Of a stretch of DNA of 64,000 nucleotides, positions 11,231 through 21,798 are shown piece after piece; within the stretch, counting starts at the first letter, position 1, and every line of letters starts with the position of its first letter. The translations under genes were made by a program, and so were the position numbers. This DNA is from Dromaius novaehollandiae (lineage: Eukaryota; Chordata; Aves; Casuariiformes; Dromaiidae): positions 14,624,469 through 14,688,468 of the forward strand of contig NC_088112.1 of assembly GCF_036370855.1 (NCBI RefSeq). Direction: 5' to 3'. The notes beneath the pieces were generated by a model. The model made no database searches and was not told the DNA's origin. It saw only the letters and a list, made by a program, of their open reading frames with translations.

Positions 11231-13184
11231 AATCCAGAAGCTAGATAGGATCCAATCTGACAGTTTTCCCTAAGTGCAGCTATCTGATTTTTACGAAGAA
11301 AACATCTATAATTTGAACCTCTCCTAAATGGAGAGGATCAGCTCAAGAGATATGATTCAGTTTTACAGAAGAGACTGAATGTCTGAATGTCTGCACTGAT
11401 GCAGCCAGACTCTAATGTGTAAAAAACCCTAGCTCTCAACTTTCCCTGCTTAAATTGGTGGAAAAGGAGCAAAGGCAGTTTGACGACTTTGGAGGCCCTT
11501 GACCCTGAGACAGATCTTGACAAATCAGTGATGAAACTCAGGGCACACTTCCAGCCTTTGAAAGTACTGCCTGCTAGTGACTGCTCTGATAGTTCCTCTC
11601 ACAGCAACAACTCTCTTTGCAACACAGGGCAGGGAGAGAGCCAAGGGCATCGAGCAGGCTGCAGACAGCAAGGCGTTACTTGTTTGGTACTGGGGTGAAA
11701 CAGCAGTCCTGCCTGATGTGGTGGGCCAAGCACAGAGGCTGGACTGGAAAACCAGATCCAGATAAGCTAAAATGAAAATGATTTTAAGATTATATCATAA
11801 TTTGAGGTAATCCGGTCAGATCCCTGGGTTTATCAAATGTTAAAATGAAAGCTATGGCAGGAAGAATGAAGCAGACAAAAGGGACCTTGGTTTTGGATTG
11901 TTATTTCCTGGCTGGCATCCCTCGTGGATGGGGCAGCCTGCTCCTGCTGCTCCCTGACATGCAGATGTGATAGGTTTGTGCTGGTCTTCACTGCTAGCAA
12001 GAACTCTACACAGCATCAGCCATCTCTAGTTTCATCCACTGTTGCTAGAAATCGCTGTAATACTTATCTGTAAAGAGTTTTCCTTCTAATGTGTATCTCT
12101 GTATTCTTTTTATCCATCCACTCAGGATTAATTATTTCTCAGATTAATTTCATTCTAATGAATCATTCTGTATCACCAGTTTTATTTCATTTCTGAGATA
12201 CTAATTAATGTCATCTTTAACATTTAAAGTGCTGTCATTTTTCCAGTGACTTCTCTTTTGATTCATATATTCAATTTCTATTTATCTGAGGGCCTAAAAT
12301 GTCCATCCAGTGGACGTTTCAGGCAAACTATACAGAATTAAGAATGATTATGCATAATAAATAAAGCATAAAGGAGGCCAAGGGCCCAGCTTCTATCTGT
12401 GTGGACATCTGAGTCTACGTGCTATTTGTGTGCTGATCCTCAGCAATCAGCCTCATAGGGTTTTTTATATGCATGGATTAGAATATAAAATTCAACAGTA
12501 CATTGAGTGTCTACATTTGTCAGTGAAATGATCAGGAAGTTTGAGATATTTTGTATTTTTTGTTTTAGTTTAGGTTTTAAAGAAGGGGTTTTGTTGCTTT
12601 TCTCTGGATGTCCTGACACCATTCTGCCGTACTGCAGGGACGAGAACATCTGAGGAAGCATCATTCTTTCCTCAGAGCTCTCCTCTCTTCTCAGCAATAA
12701 TTTATTCCCTTCATCCTCTGCAGTTTGGCTTCCTCCCCACTCTTGAGGAAAGTGTTGGCAGGGCAGTAATTCATCTTCTACCCTGTATCTGCTGGCAGAT
12801 GGAAATCCCAGAAAGAGAAGCTGTGGAAAATTTTAGGTTTCCATGTTCGAGTAATTTGCAGAGCGCTATGAGATCTAACCAACAGTGGCTGACTTTGGTT
12901 TGACTGGAGTGGAGAGAGGAAGGGTTACTCTGAATGTTCATTGTGGAAAACTTTTCTTTTCTGGACTTGTGGGAATGAGTGGGTGGAACTGCAAAAAAAC
13001 CCAGAGAAGTCACTGCATAAGACCTGCTGATTAAATAACCTACTTATTCACAGAGAACTTGAATTGCTCATCGCTCCTGTGTGGCAGGAGGATGGGGGAT
13101 TGCTCAGATGACACCTGCTGCTCTGATCTACAGCTACAAGCTCATTTTTTTCTCTTTTGTTCCTGCCATCCACTTCTCTCCTTT

Positions 13185-13259
13185 TCTCTCTCTCTCTCTC
13201 TCTCTCAAAAAAAAAAAAAAAAAAAAAAAAGAAAAGAAAAAAGAAAAGAAAAAGAAAAA
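13185..13259. repeat. (TC)11 then A24 then GAAAA-type tract
   Basis: Eleven TC dinucleotides (13185-13206) abut 24 A (13207-13230), followed by imperfect AAAAG units to 13259. The strand switches from pure pyrimidine to pure purine at 13206/13207. All open frames across it are low-complexity artefacts. Confidence 0.95.
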
Positions 13260-14072
13260 CATTTTGTTGTAAAGCTTGATGGTTACAGCTAAAACAAACC
13301 AGCTTTGATTTGGGTTTGCTTTGAAAATGTAAAGAGAGATTACTAGCAAGGAGAGAAAACACCTAAAAAGAACAGAGCCTGAACTGACGCTGAACAGGAG
13401 ACTGCTTGGGGAAGCATGTTAACAAGAACATCTTTTCTTTTCTTTACCTTACAATTGAATTACAGTTTTCCACAACTCCGAAAGCTTGTGCAGCCAAGAG
13501 GCTGCTTTCTGAAAGTCTGCTGCCTTATCTCCCAAAGAACAAAAATCCCCACTAAATTCTCTGTCAGCACGGGGGATGGAGGTGGGCTCTCCCAGGCAGA
13601 GCTGGGACTGCAGTCTGTCATTCACGCAGCAATTTAGCAAGGAGGGAAGATGCCTGAGGAGCAGCAGTGCCCTAGTCCTATCCGTGAGCCCTCCACAGTC
13701 AGGGTCTGAGCTCTGGATCCCATAAATCAGAAGCACTGACTGACACTGTCCTCACTTACACCCTACGGGCATTACCCTTAGTGTGACCAGCTCTGCTGCT
13801 GCCTCAGTTAGCTGCCTTGAACAAGTCGTATGTTCATAAATAGTGTTTCTGTTTGGGTTTTTTTTCAGGCTTTATTTTTTTCCTGCCAGTGTCCAGACTC
13901 CTCACGTACTTTACCAGTGACCTGATATCCAGGGATGCCTTGTGCACCAGTCACCACGGGAAATAGCTCGAAAGTCAACATTCACAAGGGTACCAATGTG
14001 CTTTTTGAGACTGGTATTACTGAATTCCCCAGAGTCTAAGGTCCGATTGCAGATGGACGTGCCTACAGCCAG

Positions 14073-14126
14073 GTGCGCGCGCGCATGCACACGTGCGCAC
14101 ACACACGTGCGCACACACACACGCAT
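14073..14126. repeat. 54-bp alternating purine-pyrimidine tract (Z-DNA type)
   Basis: Every base from 14073 to 14126 alternates purine and pyrimidine without interruption. It is made of GCGCGC, CACGTGCGCAC and CACACA blocks; two ACACGTGCGCAC segments form a short internal repeat. GC-rich alternating tracts are the best Z-DNA formers under negative supercoiling. The tract is about 3.6 kb upstream of the DRD1 CpG island. Confidence 0.9.
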
Positions 14127-14559
14127 CCACACTGAATATTGAATATTTAGGCCTCTCTGCACTCAGTGTTTGTGGACTAGAAATCACTCCTCTCACTGAT
14201 CCTTTGTCCTTGCTGGTGGATCTTCATTGTTCAAGAATGATCTTGAGATCCTTGGAGATGGGGTGTCTTTAGCAGCAGAGGAATATATCTTTCTGTTTCT
14301 CCTCTTTGCTTTGTGCTTTTGTACTTCACTACTGCATTTTTCCCCGTGGAATGCCCAAACATGATAATATCAATTTAACCAGTGTGCTTCACTGAACTTT
14401 AAGAGTTCATAGCTATTGTTTGATTTCCAGCAACCCTTGATTTTTCCAGGTAGGTTAAATTGAGACTAAAGTAATCTTGGCTTATTAATATAACAATTAT
14501 TTAGTAACCTGACAGCTCTTTTAAACATTATTTCTGCTAATATGCCTCAGCTGATTTCA

Positions 14560-14815
14560 TGTTTAATAAGTTCTATGCATGCAGCCTCAAAAAGTCATTC
14601 CTTGAGTGACGTGAGCACAATTTGTATCCACATACTGTAAATAATGTTTTGTAAATTAAGCTGCCTTTTTCCAGCTTTCGTGTGTGTGCTATTTTGTAGA
14701 TAAAAGCATATTTATCCCTGAATGCAAGACTTGGATTTCATTCAACTCTGACTTGGTCTTCCATTAGCTAATTACTATTTGGATTAATATCATTTGGATC
14801 AAGGTGCTACTCAGG
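14560..14815. promoter_or_regulatory. Candidate conserved non-coding element upstream of DRD1
   Basis: The stretch combines a CRE-like TGACGTGA (14607-14614), a homeodomain TAATTA (14769-14774) inside an AT-rich block, and several GATTAAT-type words, with no repeat signature. This word density resembles vertebrate neural enhancers, but conservation cannot be judged from one sequence. Confidence 0.25.
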
Positions 14816-15690
14816 ATTTGTATATTTAAATCTTTACATGGACCAAATAGGAGTTTCCCCAGTAAGAATCTCCTGGGAGGAGTAGGTATCTTGCAGGGTG
14901 GTAATAGGGACCCAAAACATTTCCTTTCCTGGGCATTGCTTTGATTCTAGCATCAGTCAGTATTGAAAAGCATAAAAAAAAAAAAAAGCTATTTTATGTG
15001 GGGACCTAGGAGAAATTAAATGAGCTCTGTAGTAGTTTTCTGAATCTCAAGGAAACACCTGCACAGCTGGCAGTTTCAGGGAAGTCCTGAGCTGGAAGAG
15101 AGCTGATCCTTTTGGCACTGACTGAAGGCACGTAGGCAGAGAGCAGCAAAAGAGAAATTCAACCTCTTCTTTGGATAAATGGCTCCCAGAGTTGTATCAA
15201 TCTGCTGCCTAATCCCACTACTAAATTCACCTAAATAATAACAGGGTTTTAATGGATTTCACTTTTGTTCCTCACCTGGGTATGGCTATTAAGTCATGAA
15301 AGCTTTAAAAGCTTACAAATTAGCTGAAGTGACAAATGAGTACAGCAGGGTGCCCTGCACGAAATGTTAGTGCTTGAACCCTGCGTAGCTGGTTAAGGGG
15401 CTGTGTTGCAGCACTGCGGGCTCAGCTGAGCCAGGCCTGGCATGCTTCATCCATGAACTGATCACACACACATAGGCGTGAGCGAGGAGAGAGACTCTGG
15501 AACGGATAAGAAACTTCTGATTAGATGACGAATGTTGGTTAGGTTCTTACAGGCTGCTGCGGGTAGGAAGCTCAAAGATATTTATTATGTTGGGTTCAAG
15601 TGAAAAATTTAAACCCTCAGCCATATGAACAGCATGAGGCTTCCCGACAAAGAGTTCAGCCTCTCTTCCCCAGGAAAGGCTATTCCCCAG

Positions 15691-15748
15691 GAAAAAAAAA
15701 GAAAAGAAAAGAAAAAAAAAAGAAAAGAAGAAGAGAAAAAGAGAAGAG
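15691..15748. repeat. A/G-only purine tract
   Basis: About 58 bases consist only of A and G, beginning with A-rich AAAAG units and ending with AAGAAGAGAAAAAGAG. It is bounded by CCCCAG on the left and a TCC on the right. It resembles the tract at 13207-13259. Confidence 0.9.
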
Positions 15749-17099
15749 TCCACTGGACAAGCCAATAAGCAGATCATTGACAGCAAGCTGCTCTCTACTC
15801 TGCAATATATAATCTCCACTTTTCTCTCCAGTATGCTTGAAAGATTGTGCTGTTTGAGTACTCTGGAGTTACTCTGGTTTCTCCTGGAATAATCTAGGAC
15901 CGAAAGATGGCTGTAGTGGGAAGCCAGTCTGGGGGAGCCTCTCGAAGGTTTTACAAATAAAATCAGATATGCTCAGCAGCTTCGTATGCAGGCGTTGTTC
16001 CCCACAGCCCAGCCTCACCCTAGGCTTTCTACTGAAAGACAGGGGCGTGCTGCATTTTCAGAAGTATTGTGCAGTAAATCTCACTGGTGTTGTGCTTTAA
16101 GAAGAAGAGAGGGGAAAAAAAAGCTTGAAAATATAAAAAGAAAATCCACAACGAGTTTCATTAGAGATCTCTATTACGAAACAGCACAGAATTAATTTTC
16201 ATGTCTATTTTCACCCTCCTTCAGGAAGGAATGATGATTAAAGGACAGGATAATACGAAGGAAGAATAAGAACTTGCTAAGAAGTAATTAAAAAAAGAGA
16301 GAGAAGCAAAGGCAAAACAAGTATTTTTGTTTGTTAGTCAAGGTTAGTTTGGCACTGCATCTGTTTTAACTGACATAATGAAAAATTATAGATGGCATAA
16401 AAGCAACTTCACTAATGCCGAACCCTAGGAAATTTATCGTGACAGCTTAGTGAGTTTATTTGCTCTTCCAGGAGATTTCAACTTCCTCTTATCTATGATG
16501 CTTTATAGCTTCATTTTCTGATTTCTGATTATTATACAAAGGGATTAGCTTACAGAGCAATGTGTTCATCCTCTTTCATTGCCTATTGTGGCTAAGGTAA
16601 AAAAATCCTTTCTGTAGAAAGAAGGGGTTTGAGACATAACTGTTCAGTTCAACGTGAATGATTTTTGCAAAGAAGAAAACATAGTTTTAAAGGAGTGACA
16701 GATTTTTGCATGGGAGTAAGGAAGTTCATGGAAGTCAGTTGTCTTTTGTGGTGGGATAAAGCCAGCTGACCAAAATTCAGGATCCGACATCTGAGGGTGC
16801 AAGCTCAGAGGCTATGGCAGTGGACGCAGGTCCGGAGAGCCGGGCTCTGGCCCTCCCTGCTGCCCTGCATCTGCTGTGAGCAGCTGGGCCGGGACGTGGC
16901 TTCCCAGACACCCGTGGGAAACCAGGTATTAGGTTTTTTCCCCATTTCTTTTCTGTCTACATGCAGGGAATACGATGCCCTTTGCCCGTTTCATGAATAC
17001 AGGTTTTAAGCTCGCGTGGCCGAGGATTGCCCCTCATTATTAGCCTCTTTGGTGGTGGCCAAAAGGGCTACTTGTTCTGTAGTATCTGAGTCCACTTCC

Positions 17100-17680
17100 C
17101 AGCAGCGTGGAGCACGCGAGAGCAGCATCCCTCGACTCAGCAGTGGCGGGGCGCCTGGACGGGGCTCAGCCGCCGTGTTTTGGGGGTAACAGGACTACCT
17201 GTTCCCCCAAACACCTGTTCCCTATGGGTAGGCCTCGATACCTCCGCCTCTCACCACGCAACTCTAACTTTCCATGCCGGAACGATTTTGCTTTCTGCAA
17301 GCACCGAAGGCTATCAACATTGACCGTTCTCCAGACGGAGGCGCCTCGAGGAGCACCCATTTCCTTATGGATGGCTTGGCAACAACATCTAGGGATGGCG
17401 ATCCCTATCGACAGGCATCGATCCTCTCTCTGCATATGGAGACCTCTCTGTAGTGGTCCTGTCAAGAGGCAATGGGACCTCTCTGTCTTGACACGCATGC
17501 ACGGCTTTCGAGCTCCGGCCAAGTTTGCAAGCGGTGGGCAGCCACTGATGGCACCGTCGCTTGCTCTCGATAGCTAGAGGCACACATGCCTGCCCATTTC
17601 CCAACCTCGCCATAGGAATCGATATCGATCCCTATTTGTCGGCCTGTAAAGAAGTGACTGTAAAGGGCAGCTCTGGTCGC
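17100..17680. other. CpG-retaining shoulder of the DRD1 island with short repeats
   Basis: The GC content is moderate, but CpG dinucleotides are frequent, unlike the flanking intergenic DNA. This suggests a germline-unmethylated island shore. It is unusually rich in short duplications: ACCTGTTCCC at 17197-17206 and 17213-17222, GACCTCTCTGT at 17441-17451 and 17476-17486, a TAGGGAT hairpin at 17390-17407, and repeated ATCGAT words ending in a 12-bp palindrome near 17618. Open frames exist on both strands (156 codons plus, 118 minus), but neither has a recognisable domain, and I do not call them genes. Confidence 0.5.
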
Positions 17681-17689
17681 GGAGGGCTG

Positions 17690-18420
17690 TTGAGAGTTGC
17701 AGCGGGCCGTGCCTGGACGTCGGGCAGAGCGGATGGCAGGCTGCTCCCAAGGAGCGCCCGGGACAGGGCGGGTTGGGCCCGCCCCCGCGCTGCCGGGCCC
17801 CGACAGCGACCCCCCAAGGGGCCCAGGGCCCCCGGGGCTTGTCACGGAGAGGCCGGCCGAGCTCCCCCCGCTGACCGCCGCCGCGCGCGGGGCGGAGCGC
17901 GGTGGCCGGCGGCCGCCGCCTCCTCGGGGCGGCGCGGCGGGGCGCGGGGCCGCGGCCGCCCAGGAGAGGGAGCCCGGCGGCCGCGGCTGCGCCGGGAGCC
18001 GCGGGGGCGCGGGGCTGCGCCAGGCGGCGGAGAGGCGGCGCGGAGCGGCGCGCTGCCCCGGCTGCAGCCCGCCGCCGCCAGCCCCGGCCCGGCCCGGCCC
18101 GACCCTCCCCGCGCCGGTGAGTACCACCACGGCCGGGCTTTCCGCCCGCTGCCCGTTCTGCCGGAGTGGGGGCTCGCAGCCATCCCGAGTGCGGCCCCCG
18201 GGACTGCTTGCTCGCCGGGGAGGGGGTCGGGGAGCCGTCGTGCCTCGGCTGGCCGGCGCCTGCCTGCAGCCCGCGGGTTGCATCGCTGCGAGCGCCGCCG
18301 AGCCCGAAGTTGGGTGCCGGGACTTACTTTCCGCATCAATTAATGAACTCAGCTGGCTCGGAGCGCAGAGGCACCGCGCAGCGCCCCGCGTGTCCCGAAC
18401 CTAGGCACAGCTCAGGAGCA
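17690..18420 (+). promoter_or_regulatory. DRD1: DRD1 CpG island promoter
   Basis: This is an extremely GC-rich, CpG-dense block with several Sp1/KLF boxes: GGGCGGG at 17766-17772, CCCGCCCCC at 17778-17786 and GGGGCGG at 17889-17895. I see no TATA box, which agrees with the GC-rich TATA-less promoter described for mammalian DRD1. It is followed by a consensus splice donor at 18117 in the direction of the receptor gene. The island tapers to about 18.9 kb. Several open frames of 70-270 codons on both strands reflect GC richness and contain only Ala/Arg/Pro/Gly-rich sequence. Confidence 0.75.
17700..18116 (+). other. DRD1: Predicted DRD1 non-coding exon 1; 5' end uncertain
   Basis: The sequence CGCCG|GTGAGTACC gives a near-perfect donor with intron bases from 18117. 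Mammalian DRD1 has an untranslated first exon followed by a leader intron, so the arrangement is expected, although here the intron would be about 2 kb, much longer than the roughly 0.1 kb human intron. The transcription start is not visible; the left coordinate is only the island edge. Confidence 0.55.
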
Positions 18421-20116
18421 CGTAAAGTCACCCCGTTTGCGCTGAACTCCGGGCCGTCGGCTCTTACAGACCCGTTTTGTCCCTCGCCGGGGCTGGTGGA
18501 TACGTTATTCCCTGGGAAGCCGGAAAAATCGAGGGCAGGAAGCCGAGAGGGAACTCTGCCAAACCGAAGATGTTAGAGGAGGCGCGGGGGGGGTGCCTTT
18601 TGCCCGTTGCGTGCCTCCATGCCTGTCTCTCCCCCGTCTTAATCCTTTAGGACGGAGACGACAGGCTGGGAGACCTTTGCCGGAGAGGCGATGCTGCCGA
18701 GCCCTGCCCGGGCAGGGGGAAGTCTTCGCCGCCGCGGGCCCGTCTCAGCGGGACGGAGCGGACGTCCCCGGCGCTGGAGATGCGCGGCCCGGGGCAGGGC
18801 GCAGGAGACCTTGACGAGCTTCCTCCACCTGAGCTTTCGCTAAAGGAGAAAGCACGCTGAAGCTGGCCCCGATCCCTGGAGCGCAACCCCGCTGAGCAGT
18901 AGGTGGGATTACTCCGCGGTAGTTATGGAGAGCTATAACCTGGCAGCAAAGTGCTAAAGCACCTCGTCCCCGCTGGCAGAGGAACACGACCACGCTCCTG
19001 CTCTGGAGCCGCCGGCTTCACACCCCGCTCTGTGGCCGAGGGGAGGTCACTCAGGTTCTTCCTCCTTCTCTCGCCCTTCTTCCAGTGAAAGACAGAGGAG
19101 AGGACTGTTCCTCCGCTCTTGCCAGCGCTGGGGATACCGTGCCTTTTGCCTGGGATGACTTGCCCTGATATGCCACTTCCCCGGGATGTACAAAGTGCGG
19201 CTCGGACTGCTCGGGCGGCCAAAGTTTGCAGACTGATCACTAGGGGCCGTGAGCTGGCAGCAGCTGGGCACAAGCCGGCAGGGCTCTTCGTGCAGGGTCC
19301 GAGGAAGCAGACCTGCTGCTCGTCTGAAAACTGACTCCTGATGCTCAAACTCCAGCGGCTTTTGTTTTTACTTCTCCCCTGCCAGTTTGCACTTTCAGGG
19401 AAAAAAAGAAAACCCCCACACCTGATGCAATGCAGTGTTTTTGTGTTGGTTTTGTATATAAGATTTGCTATGCAATTCCAAAACTAAATAAGGAGGAGAG
19501 ACGGCCCTGCATCCCAAATCAAACAGAGAATCAAAGGTGAAAGGTAGGAGACAGAATTTCTCATTTAAATAAAACTAAATAACCTTCTTACTGAAAACCT
19601 TTAAAATATCACCCACTGTATGTTTATTTTCTTTGTCTCTGGAAGTGTAAAACTTCAACAGTTTGAAACGAAGTGAAGAATTGCTACCTGACACTGGCCA
19701 TAAACAGAGAACTGTTGCATTTTATAACAGGAACGTGCTGAGGAGGAAGGATGGAGTGTTTCATCAATGAGACATTTAGGAAACTAAACTAGAGAAGAAG
19801 CACCTCATATAGTACGCTTCAGTAAATATGAAGGGCTAGTGAAATGGACGCTGGAAACGCGATCAATAGCTTATTTAAGTGGGAATATATGCAAGCATGG
19901 AAAAGTGATTGCTTTCCTGTCTGTGCGGTATATTTGGAGGGCAGAGCAGCAGAATATTCGCAGGTGATCTCTCTGAATTGGGCTACTTCACGCTGGGGTG
20001 GTGCAGGGTGTTTCTGAGGTTCTGCTTCAAAAATAGTCTGTAGAGTTAACTGTGTTTGTGCATTTCAGTTCCTGCTTTAGAGAGCTTTCAATATCGTTCA
20101 GGGAGATTCAAAGTGG

Positions 20117-20137
20117 ATGAAGTCCATCCAGGGGTGA
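20117..20137 (+). promoter_or_regulatory. Upstream ORF 1 in the DRD1 leader (6 codons)
   Basis: An ATG at 20117 opens a six-codon frame closed by TGA at 20135-20137. It would be in the mRNA only if the acceptor used is at or before 20068. Confidence 0.4.
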
Positions 20138-20192
20138 AGGTGCAAGCAAGGACCTTTGATTTGTTTAGTGATGAGTAATTAATGGACGTCTG

Positions 20193-20249
20193 ATGTCTCT
20201 AATGTCTGTGAGGAAAGCAGTTGCTGTCGTCATGAAAATCATGATATGA
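20193..20249 (+). promoter_or_regulatory. Upstream ORF in the DRD1 leader (18 codons)
   Basis: ATG at 20193 opens an 18-codon frame ending in TGA at 20247-20249, twenty bases before the receptor start. It holds four in-frame ATG codons. Two minimal upstream ORFs (ATG at 20171 with TAA, ATG at 20182 with TGA) precede it. If retained in the leader, these would be expected to reduce receptor translation. The acceptor at 20260 would remove all of them. Confidence 0.4.
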
Positions 20250-20268
20250 TTTCCCCTCAGGAGAAACT

Positions 20269-21624
20269 ATGACTTGGAACGACACCACTATGGATGGGGA
20301 AGGGTTGCTTGTGGAAAGGGACTCTTCCATTCGGATCCTCACAGGCTGCTTCCTCTCGCTGCTGATCCTCTCCACGCTCCTGGGAAACACGCTGGTCTGT
20401 GCAGCTGTCATTAGATTTCGCCACCTAAGGTCCAAGGTGACCAACTTCTTTGTCATTTCCTTGGCAGTGTCAGATCTTTTAGTGGCGGTTTTGGTCATGC
20501 CTTGGAAAGCTGTGGCTGAAATTGCCGGTTTCTGGCCTTTTGGTTCATTTTGTAACATCTGGGTGGCCTTTGATATTATGTGCTCAACAGCCTCCATCTT
20601 AAATCTCTGTGTCATTAGTGTGGATAGATACTGGGCCATCTCCAGTCCATTTAGGTATGAGAGGAAAATGACCCCCAAGGCAGCCTTCATCCTGATCAGT
20701 GTGGCATGGACCTTGTCCGTGTTGATTTCCTTCATCCCTGTGCAGCTGAACTGGCACAAGGCTACAACCACAAGCTTTTTGGACCTAAATGCCAGTTTAC
20801 AAGGTATAAGCATGGACAACTGTGATTCTAGCCTAAACAGGATGTATGCCATCTCTTCTTCTCTAATTAGCTTCTACATACCTGTGGCCATCATGATAGT
20901 AACTTATACAAGGATATATCGGATTGCTCAGAAGCAAATAAGACGAATCTCAGCATTGGAGAGAGCAGCTGTGCATGCCAAGAATTGCCAGAACACAAGT
21001 GGCAATAGAAGCAGTATGGACTGTCAGCAGCCAGAGAGCAACTTCAAAATGTCCTTCAAGAGGGAAACAAAGGTTTTGAAGACTTTGTCAGTGATCATGG
21101 GGGTGTTTGTGTGCTGCTGGTTGCCATTCTTCATATTGAACTGCATGGTTCCTTTCTGCGAGCCTACCCAACCGTCCAAGGGAGCAGAACTCTTCTGCAT
21201 TAGTTCCACCACCTTTGATGTTTTTATTTGGTTTGGATGGGCTAATTCGTCCCTGAACCCCATCATTTATGCCTTCAATGCTGATTTCCGCAAGGCGTTT
21301 TCAACCCTGCTAGGATGCTACAGGCTCTGCCCTATGTCCGGCAATGCTATAGAGACTGTTAGTATCAACAATAATGGAGCAGTTGTTTTTTCAAGCCAAC
21401 ATGAGCCCAAAGGGTCCAGCCCCAAAGAGTGTAATCTGGTTTATCTGATTCCACATGCAATTATCTGTCCAGAAGAAGAACCTCTAAAAAAGGAAGAAGA
21501 AGGTGAACTATCTAAGACCATGGAGAAAATGTCTCCAGCACTGTCAGGTATCTTGGATTATGAAGCTGATGTTTCTTTGGAAAAAATCAATCCCATTACA
21601 CAAAATGGGCAGCATAAAACCTGA
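20269..21624 (+). CDS. DRD1: D1A dopamine receptor (D1-class GPCR)
   Basis: This is the dopamine-activated rhodopsin-family receptor that couples to Gs/Golf and raises cAMP, acting in neuronal plasma membranes. The 451-residue frame is intronless and starts at an ATG with A at -3. Seven membrane segments lie near residues 24-48, 60-86, 95-120, 139-158, 192-216, 270-293 and 313-334. Visible landmarks are N40 and D69, the amine-binding D102 in TM3, DRY 119-121, TM5 serines 197, 198 and 201, CWLP 283-286, NPIIY 330-334, a C95-C185 disulfide pair and palmitoylation-type C350 and C354 after helix 8. N-glycosylation sequons are N4 and N174. The long tail ending NGQHKT is typical of D1 receptors; the human protein, from memory, is 446 residues. 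Intracellular loop 3 holds RRIS (225-228), a PKA-type motif, besides T267 in KRET. D1B (DRD5) and D1C/D1D are less likely, because the match to D1A is close throughout. Confidence 0.98.
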   Translation: MTWNDTTMDGEGLLVERDSSIRILTGCFLSLLILSTLLGNTLVCAAVIRFRHLRSKVTNFFVISLAVSDLLVAVLVMPWKAVAEIAGFWPFGSFCNIWVAFDIMCSTASILNLCVISVDRYWAISSPFRYERKMTPKAAFILISVAWTLSVLISFIPVQLNWHKATTTSFLDLNASLQGISMDNCDSSLNRMYAISSSLISFYIPVAIMIVTYTRIYRIAQKQIRRISALERAAVHAKNCQNTSGNRSSMDCQQPESNFKMSFKRETKVLKTLSVIMGVFVCCWLPFFILNCMVPFCEPTQPSKGAELFCISSTTFDVFIWFGWANSSLNPIIYAFNADFRKAFSTLLGCYRLCPMSGNAIETVSINNNGAVVFSSQHEPKGSSPKECNLVYLIPHAIICPEEEPLKKEEEGELSKTMEKMSPALSGILDYEADVSLEKINPITQNGQHKT

Positions 21625-21792
21625 ACAGTAAGGTTAACCCAGCAAGATCTAATAATGTATATTGTAATAACCTTTTAAAAAAAGATATACAAGATTTTTT
21701 AGTAAGAAACTAAGATCTAGGGAGAAAAACACATTTACACAAAACCCAGAATTAATTTTGCTGGCATTCAAGTCAAACTTAACATTTAAAAC

Positions 21793-21798
21793 AATAAA
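21793..21798 (+). terminator. Possible proximal polyadenylation signal
   Basis: A canonical AATAAA about 170 bases after the DRD1 stop codon. The following 60 bases are purine-rich rather than GT-rich, so usage is doubtful. Confidence 0.3.

Larger units (their letters stand above)
11240..17100. other. Intergenic region upstream of the DRD1 promoter
   Basis: I see no gene. It contains AT-rich unique sequence, three simple-sequence tracts (13.2, 14.1 and 15.7 kb) and one stretch with clustered homeodomain-like words (14.56-14.82 kb). If DRD1 has proximal brain enhancers, this interval is a natural place for them, but nothing here proves it. Confidence 0.55.
18117..20260 (+). other. DRD1: Predicted DRD1 leader intron
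   Basis: It runs from the donor at 18117 to one of three plausible acceptors. These are a CTTTGTCTCTGGAAG end at 19645, a TGTGCATTTCAG end at 20068, and a TTTCCCCTCAG end at 20260 only eight bases before the start codon. Which is used decides whether about 620, 200 or 8 bases of leader precede the coding region in the second exon. By analogy to human DRD1, whose second exon starts several hundred bases before the ATG, the upstream sites deserve attention. The first 800 bases are still GC-rich island; the rest is AT-rich without features. Confidence 0.45.

Noticed and set aside
13048..13362. Low-complexity frames rich in Phe, Lys, Arg-Glu
   Set aside because: They are translations of the TC/A/GAAAA microsatellite.
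17462..18404. Several 70-270 codon open frames on both strands over the DRD1 island
   Set aside because: They are Arg/Pro/Ala/Gly-rich translations of CpG-island DNA where stop codons are rare. No domain is visible, and frames overlap on both strands.
20199..20852. 217-codon open frame antisense to DRD1
   Set aside because: It is a mirror of the receptor's codon pattern; the translation has no domain and no promoter or splice context.
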